A stretch of 10,351 bases of DNA from CAYTQK01 sp964439745. GTDB taxonomy: Bacteria > Desulfobacterota > Desulfobacteria > Desulfobacterales > Desulfosudaceae. A model generated the notes under the pieces. The model was not told the DNA's origin. It worked only from the letters and a program-made list of their open reading frames with translations, and ran no database searches. The position numbers and the translations under genes were made by a program. Where the stretch lies: NCBI GenBank assembly GCA_964439745.1, contig CAYTQK010000103.1:1-10351 (forward strand), read 5' to 3'. Below, in pieces: positions 1 through 5,179 of this stretch (position 1 is its first letter; every line of letters starts with the position of its first letter).

Positions 1-153
1 ATCCCCCGGACAACGGCAGGTAAACACCCCCGCCAGACGGGTATCGGTATAACGCGCAAACCCTTCTGTCTTATCTGTCAGGCAATTAAAACAACTGGTT
101 AACGGGCATCTGGACTCGTTTTTTTCACAGCGGATAATGGCTACCCTGGTCAT
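1..153 (-). CDS. CGGC-domain protein, N-terminal part (cut by window edge)
   Basis: Reading leftward from an ATG at 153-151 gives 51 residues with no stop before the window edge, starting MTRVAIIRCEKNE. Cysteines stand at residues 9, 16, 21, 24, 46 and 48, in the pattern C-x6-C-x4-C-x2-C and then CRCPGD. This matches the N-terminus of the CGGC family (DUF1847-like small cysteine-rich proteins), thought to bind metal; their biochemical role is not established. The start is well supported by AGGAGG directly upstream on the minus strand (about 160-166). The gene is divergent from the DUF134 regulator at 451, and both promoters carry similar pseudo-palindromes, so co-regulation is plausible. The rest of the protein, including the family's CGGC motif, lies outside the window. 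The family call rests on the cysteine pattern and N-terminal motif from memory. Confidence 0.75.
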   Translation of the reverse strand, partial: MTRVAIIRCEKNESRCPLTSCFNCLTDKTEGFARYTDTRLAGVFTCRCPGD

Positions 154-175
154 ACAACCTCCTTTTGTGGAATGT

Positions 176-211
176 CTGCCGCCCGCTGCCGTCCCGACCG
201 GCCGGCGGCAG
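176..211 (-). other. GC-rich hairpin in the leader of the CGGC gene
   Basis: Two mutually exclusive stems share the arm ending at 211. CTGCCGCC (176-183) pairs perfectly with GGCGGCAG (204-211), and CTGCCG (186-191) pairs with CGGCAG (206-211). The structure stands out in an otherwise AT-rich spacer and ends about 10 nt from the ribosome binding site of the leftward gene. It could affect translation or mRNA stability. No T-run follows on the minus strand, so it is not a simple terminator. Apart from this hairpin, the promoters and the operators, I see nothing else in the 154-450 spacer. Confidence 0.3.
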
Positions 212-273
212 AGAACACTCACCGTTGTCATGCTTTGAACACTTATTAAAAGGCTTGATTTTTGTTCTTATTA

Positions 274-287
274 TGAGCATATACTCA
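274..287. promoter_or_regulatory. Candidate operator A (TGAGCATATACTCA)
   Basis: This is a 14-bp pseudo-palindrome with arms TGAG and CTCA around an ATAT core; 12 of 14 positions are symmetric. It sits directly downstream of the -10 box of the leftward promoter and covers its likely transcription start. It matches operator B at 10 of 14 positions. The DUF134 helix-turn-helix protein encoded at 451 is the obvious candidate binder, which is inference. Confidence 0.45.
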
Positions 288-288
288 A

Positions 289-316
289 AATATACCCGCG
301 CCGGATGCTTTGTCAA
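289..316 (-). promoter_or_regulatory. Sigma-70-like promoter for the CGGC gene
   Basis: On the minus strand a perfect -35 TTGACA (316-311) is followed after 16 bp by TATATT (294-289). Transcription would start near 282 and run left, giving a leader of about 130 nt before the ATG at 153. The predicted start lies inside the pseudo-palindrome at 274-287, as expected for repressor control. This is pattern matching only. Confidence 0.55.
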
Positions 317-364
317 GCGCTTATTCCCGGCGCCGCAAAAAAGAAGATGCCGAACCAATTATTT

Positions 365-378
365 TGATCATATGACCA
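365..378. promoter_or_regulatory. Candidate operator B (TGATCATATGACCA)
   Basis: This is a 14-bp near-palindrome, symmetric at 12 of 14 positions, with a CATATG core. It ends 8 bp upstream of the -35 box (387-392) of the rightward promoter. It lies in a 15-bp segment (362-376) repeated at 415-429 with 13 of 15 identities. It shares the TGA-x-CATAT and terminal CA pattern with operator A. Confidence 0.45.
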
Positions 379-386
379 AAAACTTA

Positions 387-415
387 TTGACACCCCCATT
401 ATTCATGATTATTAT
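387..415 (+). promoter_or_regulatory. Sigma-70-like promoter for the DUF134/DUF5320 unit
   Basis: A perfect -35 TTGACA (387-392), a 17-bp spacer and a -10 TATTAT (410-415) form a near-consensus promoter. The start would fall near 421, giving a leader of about 30 nt before the ATG at 451. Candidate operators B and C flank it. Confidence 0.65.
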
Positions 416-417
416 TT

Positions 418-431
418 TAATCAAATGACAA
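418..431. promoter_or_regulatory. Candidate operator C (TAATCAAATGACAA)
   Basis: This weaker copy of operator B (11 of 14 identical) lies exactly 53 bp downstream of it, close to five helical turns. It covers the predicted start of the rightward transcript. With B it brackets the promoter, which would suit autoregulation by the DUF134 protein. Being AT-rich, it is the least certain of the three sites. Confidence 0.3.
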
Positions 432-450
432 AAATAAAAATGGAGTTGTC

Positions 451-966
451 ATGCCAAGAAGAAAACGTCCGCGCTTTGTAAGCGGGTATCCTACGATCAG
501 CGCCTTTGTCCCGGAAGGAATGCCCCGCAACGGCGAGATCACCCTGTCCGGGGAAGGACTGGAAACGGTGCGATTGTCTGATTTTGAAAAACTGGATCAG
601 GCCGCGGAGGCGGAAATCATGGGCATATCCCGACAGACCTACGGGCGCATTCTGGCTGAAGCGCGGGCGATCGTTTCCGAAGCACTGCTTACCGGTAAAG
701 CGCTCCGCGTCAGCGGCGGCGTTTTTGAAATGCGCGGCGAACGGAGACGGCGCCGCGGACAAAGAGGACCATTAAAGGAGGTGAATACTATGCCACGCAG
801 AGACGGAACCGGGCCCGAAGGACAAGGCCCGAAAACAGGCAGAGGTGCCGGCAACTGCGGTCCGGGCAGCCGGAACAACCAGACGGGCGGTCAGCAGACC
901 GGCCAGGGTCGTCCCGGTCGCGGTCAGGGCCGCGGCGGCGGCCGCGGTCGCGGCAACCGGCAGTAA
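451..966 (+). CDS. DUF134 helix-turn-helix regulator read through into a DUF5320-like tail
   Basis: The frame encodes 171 residues from an ATG preceded by GGAG (442-445). Residues 1 to about 95 match the DUF134 family, small DNA-binding proteins with a sigma-70 region-4-like helix-turn-helix. The landmarks are the MPRRKRPR start, LSGEGLETVRLSDFEKLDQ (33-51), the recognition-helix segment GISRQTYGRILAEAR (58-72) and TGKALRVSGG (81-90). An Arg-rich linker (about 95-106) follows. Family members normally stop soon after this point. Here the frame continues through a ribosome binding site into a second methionine at residue 114, which begins a DUF5320-like protein. The result may be a real fusion, a nested gene pair, or a frameshift: a TAA in another frame sits at 773-775. 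DUF134 genes often precede DUF5320, NifX-like and Mrp-type ATPase genes, but neither NifX nor Mrp is present here. It is likely autoregulatory through the sites at 365-378 and 418-431. Confidence 0.8.
   Translation: MPRRKRPRFVSGYPTISAFVPEGMPRNGEITLSGEGLETVRLSDFEKLDQAAEAEIMGISRQTYGRILAEARAIVSEALLTGKALRVSGGVFEMRGERRRRRGQRGPLKEVNTMPRRDGTGPEGQGPKTGRGAGNCGPGSRNNQTGGQQTGQGRPGRGQGRGGGRGRGNRQ
774..783 (+). promoter_or_regulatory. Strong internal ribosome binding site inside the DUF134 frame
   Basis: AAAGGAGGTG lies 6 nt before the ATG at 790, within an open frame that encodes P-L-K-E-V-N-T. This near-optimal spacing and match argues that DUF5320 translation starts here. An out-of-frame TAA (773-775) overlaps its first bases, the usual stop-over-SD layout of coupled genes. 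That hints that the ancestral DUF134 stop was here. Confidence 0.7.
790..966 (+). CDS. DUF5320-like Gly/Arg-rich small protein (internal start)
   Basis: An ATG at 790 lies 6 nt after a near-perfect ribosome binding site (AAAGGAGGTG, 774-783), in frame with the DUF134 gene. It would give a 58-residue protein. The start, MPRRDGTGPEGQGPKTGRG, is the typical N-terminal signature of DUF5320 proteins, which usually read MPGxDGTGPxGxGPMTGRG. A single cysteine sits at residue 23, the same position as in the paralogue at 1084. The rest is low complexity, rich in Gly, Arg and Gln, and would be strongly basic and probably disordered. DUF5320 has no known function. It may be made separately, as a fusion with DUF134, or both; the strength of the ribosome binding site favours at least some independent initiation. 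Confidence 0.65.
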   Translation: MPRRDGTGPEGQGPKTGRGAGNCGPGSRNNQTGGQQTGQGRPGRGQGRGGGRGRGNRQ

Positions 967-1083
967 TCCAAGGTGAATCAAAAACATCATTATAAATACC
1001 CAGGGCCCGGGGAAAGGCATCCCGACCGGGAGTAACACAACAGACCTTGCCCGGGTCCGATGATGCCATGGGAGGTGACAATC

Positions 1084-1422
1084 ATGCCAGGTTTTGATGG
1101 AAGCGGTCCCCAGGGAATGGGACCCATGACAGGTGGTGCCCGGGGCTTTTGCAACCCCGCCAGCGCAAGCGGTGCGGTCGGCTATGGATACGGCCGGGGA
1201 ATGGCCTATCGCCGGGGCGGCGGATTCGGTGGTTTCGGACCGGGCCGCGGCCTGCGGCGCGGTTTTGCCGGTCCGGCTTCCCGGCCGGGATGGCCGGGGC
1301 CGTATCCCTACAGCCCGGACAACGAGATCGAAGTGCTCAAGGCCCAGGCCGCCTCGGTAAAAACGACCCTGGAACAAATCAACCGTCGGATTGCCGAACT
1401 GGAGGATGAGTCCGGCGAATAG
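1084..1422 (+). CDS. DUF5320 family protein with C-terminal coiled coil
   Basis: This is a 112-residue protein. I chose the ATG at 1084 over the upstream ATGs because GGAGGTG (1071-1077) sits 6 nt before it and because the protein then begins with the family signature MPGFDGSGPQGMGPMTGG. Cys23 is shared with the preceding small protein. Residues 24 to about 78 are rich in Gly, Arg, Tyr and Phe. Residues 79-112 form a charged helix suited to a short coiled coil (IEVLKAQAASVKTTLEQIN, then RRIAELE), which suggests oligomerisation. The family has no established function but often sits beside DUF134 and metal-cluster genes in anaerobes. The 117-bp gap from the previous stop contains TATAAA (991-996) without a good -35, so an internal promoter is possible but weak. 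The gene ends just before a strong terminator. Confidence 0.75.
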   Translation: MPGFDGSGPQGMGPMTGGARGFCNPASASGAVGYGYGRGMAYRRGGGFGGFGPGRGLRRGFAGPASRPGWPGPYPYSPDNEIEVLKAQAASVKTTLEQINRRIAELEDESGE

Positions 1423-1462
1423 ACGGACAGCGGCAGCCGTCCTGCTGACGGCGGCCGCATCC

Positions 1463-1503
1463 AACCGGCTGCGGGTGCCAGCACCTGCAGCCGGTTTTTT
1501 TCT
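1463..1503 (+). terminator. Rho-independent terminator of the DUF134/DUF5320 unit
   Basis: A GC-rich stem (1465-1478 with 1481-1494, one G-T pair, extended by AA/TT outside) is followed by seven or more T residues, then a pyrimidine-rich tail. A smaller set of alternating GACGG/CCGTC/GACGG segments (1422-1451) lies between the stop codon and this stem. It cleanly separates this unit from the transporter operon. Confidence 0.85.
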
Positions 1504-1573
1504 TCCTTTCTTTTCTCTTTTCCACCCGGTTTCATAAAAACCGGCCCCCCGGACATCGTTCGAAAAAAAACTC

Positions 1574-1603
1574 TTGACAGCTAAGCCGAAAAGACGATTT
1601 TAT
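1574..1603 (+). promoter_or_regulatory. Possible sigma-70-like promoter for the TRAP operon
   Basis: A perfect TTGACA (1574-1579) is followed after 18 bp by TTTTAT (1598-1603), which matches the -10 consensus at four of six positions. It is the only promoter-like pair between the terminator and dctP. The predicted leader is about 50 nt. I see no regulator gene or clear operator nearby. Confidence 0.45.
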
Positions 1604-1661
1604 GTTTGAATTCTTACGGATTAACAACAAAAAGTAAATCCTGGCGAGGAGGAGGGAGAGG

Positions 1662-2678
1662 ATGAATCGTTTCACAGGCTTTGTTTCACTGACAGCGGCA
1701 TTTATACTGGCGGCAGTACTGGCCGTTCCCGGTCATGCCGATACCGTCAATTTGAATTACAGCATTTTTTTCCCGGCATCGCACGTACAATGCCAGGCGG
1801 CGGTTGACTGGGCCAAGGCGGTTGGCGAACGAACCGACGGCACCGTCAAGATCACGACTTTCCCCGGCGGTACCCTGACCTCCGCCAAGGAGACCTATGA
1901 CAGCGTCACCAAGGGCATCGCCGATATCGGCATGTCCTGTTTTGCCTATACCCGGGGCCGGTTTCCGGTCATGGAAGCGGTCGACCTGCCGCTGGGGTAT
2001 CCCGACGGTCTGGCCGCCAGCCGGGTGGCCAATGAATTCTACCAGGATGTCACCCCGCAGGAACTGGCCGACGTCAAGGTGCTCTATCTCCATGCCCACG
2101 GTCCCGGCCTGCTGCACACCAAAAAACCGGTGACCACCCTGGAAGAAGTCAAGGGCATGAAAATCCGCTCCACCGGCCTGAGCGCCAAGATTGTCAGCGC
2201 CCTGGGCGGGGTGCCCGTGGCCATGTCCCAGGGATCCACCTATGAATCCCTGAAAAAAGGCGTCGTCGAAGGGACCTTCGGCCCCATGGAGGTGCTCAAG
2301 GGATGGCGCCAGGCCGAGGTCATCGAGGCTACTACCGAATGCGTCTCCGTGGGCTATACCACGGCCATGTTCGTGGTTATGAACCGGGACAAATGGGACA
2401 GCCTCTCAGCCGACCAGCAGGCGGTGCTGGAAAAGACCAGCCGGGAATGGATCGACATTCATGGCCGGGCCTGGGACGAGGCCGACAAGGCCGGACGGGA
2501 ATACACCCTCGGCCTGGACAATACCATCGTGCCGCTCTCGGAAGAGCAGAGCGACCGGTGGCAGGCCCGGGTGCAGCCGGTAATTGACGACTACACGGCC
2601 GAGGCCGCCAAAAAAGGTCTGACCGGGAAAATGTACGTGGACAAATTGCGCCAGTTGATCGACAAGTTCCAGCCGTAA
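1662..2678 (+). CDS. dctP: TRAP transporter substrate-binding protein, DctP family
   Basis: This 338-residue periplasmic receptor delivers an organic anion to a DctQM membrane complex. The start follows a purine-rich ribosome binding site (AGGAGGAGGGAGAGG, ending one base before the ATG). A Sec signal peptide spans residues 1-26, with a hydrophobic core at 8-22 and a likely cleavage after G-H-A. Family landmarks are the start of the mature chain (VNLNYSIFFPASHVQC), the FPGGTLTSAKETYDSVTKGIADIG segment (from residue 67), EEVKGMKIRSTG (161-172), and the YESLKKGVVEGTFGP segment (194-208). Arg169 corresponds to the conserved arginine that usually pairs with the substrate carboxylate. The length is normal for the family. 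The true substrate cannot be read from sequence; C4-dicarboxylates, keto acids, sugar acids and aromatic acids are all known ligands. It is the first gene of dctPQM. Confidence 0.93.
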   Translation: MNRFTGFVSLTAAFILAAVLAVPGHADTVNLNYSIFFPASHVQCQAAVDWAKAVGERTDGTVKITTFPGGTLTSAKETYDSVTKGIADIGMSCFAYTRGRFPVMEAVDLPLGYPDGLAASRVANEFYQDVTPQELADVKVLYLHAHGPGLLHTKKPVTTLEEVKGMKIRSTGLSAKIVSALGGVPVAMSQGSTYESLKKGVVEGTFGPMEVLKGWRQAEVIEATTECVSVGYTTAMFVVMNRDKWDSLSADQQAVLEKTSREWIDIHGRAWDEADKAGREYTLGLDNTIVPLSEEQSDRWQARVQPVIDDYTAEAAKKGLTGKMYVDKLRQLIDKFQP

Positions 2679-2700
2679 TAACTATCATTCCAAAACCAGT

Positions 2701-3195
2701 ATGAACAAACTGCTTCGCTATACCAGGTCGGCGGCGGCCATTTTGAACAATCTGGCGGCCGCCGCCGTCCTGGCCATGATGCTCCTGACCACTCTGGATG
2801 TCATTCTGCGGTTTTTCCGCTGTCCCCTTCCCGGTACTTATGAAATCGTAGGTTTTCTGGGCGCCATTGTCATCGCCTTTTCCCTGGCCGGGACATCCCT
2901 CAGCCACGGCCATATCGCGGTGGATTTTCTGCTGCGCAAGCTGCCGCCGCCGGTGGCCGCCTGGATTGAACGACTTAACCTGCTGGTCTGTACCGGACTG
3001 TTCATCATGCTCACCCGCTACCTGCTGGTGTATGCCAGGGATATCCGGCGGACCGGGGAAGTTTCCATGACCCTGCAGATTCCGGTAGCGCCTTTTATAT
3101 ACGGCATCGCCGCCGGCTGCGCCGTGCTCTGCGCCGTCTTCATCGTCCAGCTCCTCTACTCTTTTCATCCAGTCGGAGAGGCGGGCGCCAGATGA
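2701..3195 (+). CDS. dctQ: TRAP transporter small permease, DctQ family
   Basis: This 164-residue protein has four predicted membrane segments (about residues 17-38, 47-65, 90-108 and 128-152), as is usual for the small membrane subunit that joins the receptor to DctM. Family-like stretches are LDVILRFFRCPLPGTYEIVG (33-52) and GEVSMTLQIPVAPFIYG in the loop before and start of the last helix. It begins 22 bp after dctP and overlaps dctM by ATGA. I see no convincing ribosome binding site before the ATG at 2701, but the next methionines would delete the first membrane helix. It may rely on coupling to dctP translation. Confidence 0.9.
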   Translation: MNKLLRYTRSAAAILNNLAAAAVLAMMLLTTLDVILRFFRCPLPGTYEIVGFLGAIVIAFSLAGTSLSHGHIAVDFLLRKLPPPVAAWIERLNLLVCTGLFIMLTRYLLVYARDIRRTGEVSMTLQIPVAPFIYGIAAGCAVLCAVFIVQLLYSFHPVGEAGAR

Positions 3196-4493
3196 CTCCC
3201 ACCACCACCGGTATTATCGGTTTTATCGCGCTGATCGTGCTGATCTTCCTGCGCATGCCGGTGGGCTTTGCCATGGCCCTGGTGGGCATCGCCGGTTTCG
3301 CCAGCATCATCTCCCTGGATGCCGCCTTCAGCATGGCGGTCAAGGATCTGTTCAACATCTTCGGTTCCTACAGCCTGACGGTCATTCCCCTGTTCATTCT
3401 GATGGGCCAGATCGCTTTTCATGCCGGCATCAGCAGCCGGCTCTTCAACGCCGTCTATAAGTTCATCGGCCACTGGCCGGGCGGCATGGGCATCGCCACC
3501 ATCGGCGCCTGCAGCGGATTTTCCGCCATCTCCGGCTCCACCAACGCCACCGCCGCCACCATGGCCGCCATTACCATCCCGGAAATGCGCCGGTATCATT
3601 ACCGCGACAGCCTCGGCGCCGGGGCCGTAGCCGCCGGCGGCAGCCTCGGCATCCTGGTACCGCCCAGCGTCATCTTCATCGTCTACGGGATCATGACCGA
3701 GCAATCCATCGGCAAACTCTTCATGGCCGGCATCCTGCCCGGCATCCTGCTGACCGTTTTGTTCATGCTGGTGGTGGCTATCTGGGCCTGGGTGGATCCG
3801 ACCGTGGCGCCCCGGGGCGAGAAGGCCACCTGGGCGGAGCGTTTTCGTTCCCTGTCCGGGGTGGGGGAGACGGTCATCCTGTTCATCATGGTCATGGGCG
3901 GCCTCTTTGCCGGCCTGTTCACCCCCACCGAAGCCGGGGGGGTGGGCGCCTTCGGCACCTTGGTGGTAGCCTGCGTCCGCCGCAATCTCTCCCGGGAACG
4001 GTTCATCCAGGCACTTACGGAAACGACCCGCATTTCCTGCATGATCCTGATGATCGTGGCCGGGGCGACCATCTTCGGCCATTTCATGGCGGTCACCCGC
4101 ATTCCCTTCACCATTGCCGAATGGGTCAGCGGTCTGCCCCTGCCGCCCTATGCCATCATCTCCCTGATCATCCTGGTTTATGTCCTCGGCGGCTGCCTGA
4201 TCGACGCCCTGGCCCTGATCATGCTGACCATTCCCATTTTCTACCCGGTGGTCACCGCCCTGGGGTATGATCCGGTCTGGTTCGGGGTGATCATCGTCCT
4301 GGTCACCCAGATCGGCGTCATCACACCGCCGGTGGGAATCAATGTCTACGTGGTGCAAAGCGTCGTGCCGGACATCCCTTTAGGGGTCATTTTCAAGGGG
4401 GTCTTGCCCTACCTGGCCGCCCTGATCGTGGCCGTGGCGCTGATCCTCGTTTTCCCCGGCCTGACGCTCTACCTGCCCGCCCTGATGCGCTGN
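3192..4493 (+). CDS. dctM: TRAP transporter large permease, DctM family
   Basis: The large subunit of the Na+ or H+ driven TRAP transporter forms the transport channel. The readable part is 433 residues, a normal full length for DctM, rich in hydrophobic helices throughout. Landmarks are RMPVGFAMALVG (21-32), GFSAISGSTNATAATMA (109-125), GGSLGILVPPSVIFIVYG (149-166), GLFTPTEAGGVGAFG (241-255) and TQIGVITPPVGINVYV (372-387), all typical of the family. The start ATG overlaps the dctQ stop as ATGA. The codon after Arg433 is TG followed by the first N of the gap. It is very probably TGA, since the protein is already complete, so the end at 4493 is inferred. Any apparent extension beyond the gap is artificial. 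Confidence 0.93.
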
Positions 4494-4502
4494 NNNNNNN
4501 NN
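4493..4502. other. Assembly gap (ten N bases)
   Basis: Ten undetermined bases split the window at the dctM stop. The real gap length is unknown if this is a default filler. The link between the transporter operon and the minus-strand operon on the other side therefore rests on scaffolding. Confidence 0.95.
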
Positions 4503-4533
4503 GGGTGTGGAGCCGGGTCCGGGGCGGACACCC
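4503..4533. other. GC-rich inverted repeat next to the gap
   Basis: GGGTGT (4503-4508) and ACACCC (4528-4533) form a 6-bp perfect stem around a GC-rich, partly self-complementary interior. It lies between two convergent genes, 34 bp past the stop of the SET gene. It could belong to a bidirectional terminator truncated by the gap, or may be why the assembly broke. No T-run is visible on either side. Confidence 0.3.
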
Positions 4534-4567
4534 AACTTACGCCAACCGTCTTGGGGAGGCGGCCGGA

Positions 4568-5179
4568 TCAGGACAACAGGTCAGCCCGGGAACCCTCTTC
4601 CCAGTACGCTTGGCCGTAGCTGATCCGCAGCTCCTCGCCTTGGGCGATATCCCGTCCGGCCGTAAAAAAAAGCACCCACTGACCGCGATGCAGGGTATGC
4701 TCCACCACCAGGTTGGGATCGATCCCGTGATTGACAAAGCGCATTTCATTGCCTTCCTGTCGGCCGTTGATCTCCAGGGGTGGGGCCAGGGCCAGCTCAT
4801 CCAGGTAGTACCAGCTGTAATCAGACTCATAGCCCTTCTCCCGGGAAAAACAATGGGTATATTTACCGGAGATCTGCACCACCCCGGCGTACTCGCCGAT
4901 AAAATCTCCGGCCGCGATGGGCGCGTCGGCAAAAACGCCGTACCCGATGTCATCGTCGATCTTTTTGATGTAGATGGGCGCAATCCGGGCCTGGTCGATA
5001 TCCGCGCCGTAGCGCCGGGACAGGCGCTCGAAAACGGCTTGATTTTTGCGGTAATAGGGGCTTTCTTCCAGTCGCCACGACAACAGGGGCTCCCAGTCGA
5101 TACGGGTCCGGGCCAGGTAGGTCAGGCCCAGTTCGTCGAACAGGGCCTGAATTTCGCGGCGGGTGCGGTAGCAGGTCAT
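4568..5179 (-). CDS. SET-domain protein (putative protein lysine methyltransferase)
   Basis: This 203-residue cytoplasmic protein ends with a SET domain, the S-adenosylmethionine-dependent lysine methyltransferase fold. The motifs appear in the correct order. GYGVFADAPIAAGDFIGEYAG (79-99) carries the G-x-G and E-Y-x-G elements. RFVNHGIDPN (147-156) is the N-H-x-x-x-P-N cofactor motif. GEELRISYG (181-189) supplies the catalytic-type tyrosine. Residues 1-70 form a charged, helical N-terminal part that I do not recognise. No post-SET cysteine cluster is present. The gene overlaps the carbamoyltransferase stop by ATGA (start 5179, upstream stop 5178-5176), so the two are probably translationally coupled. 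Bacterial SET proteins are uncommon and their targets mostly unknown. The position suggests a protein made by, or acting with, this operon as target, which is inference. Confidence 0.87.
   Translation of the reverse strand: MTCYRTRREIQALFDELGLTYLARTRIDWEPLLSWRLEESPYYRKNQAVFERLSRRYGADIDQARIAPIYIKKIDDDIGYGVFADAPIAAGDFIGEYAGVVQISGKYTHCFSREKGYESDYSWYYLDELALAPPLEINGRQEGNEMRFVNHGIDPNLVVEHTLHRGQWVLFFTAGRDIAQGEELRISYGQAYWEEGSRADLLS

Noticed and set aside
165..428. An 87-codon plus-strand frame in the divergent spacer
   Set aside because: It has no ribosome binding site, covers two promoters and three operator-like sites, and resembles no protein I know.
2377..3168. A 263-codon minus-strand frame across the dctP/dctQ junction
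   Set aside because: It is the complement of two well-supported transporter genes and has no recognisable motifs.
3165..4358. A 397-codon minus-strand open frame opposite dctM
   Set aside because: The product is almost all Asp, Gly, His, Gln and Ala with no recognisable fold, and dctM on the other strand is unmistakable.
4494..4619. Continuation of the dctM frame past the N run
   Set aside because: DctM is already full length at residue 433, the next codon is TG plus an unknown base, and the extension reads antisense through the end of the SET gene.
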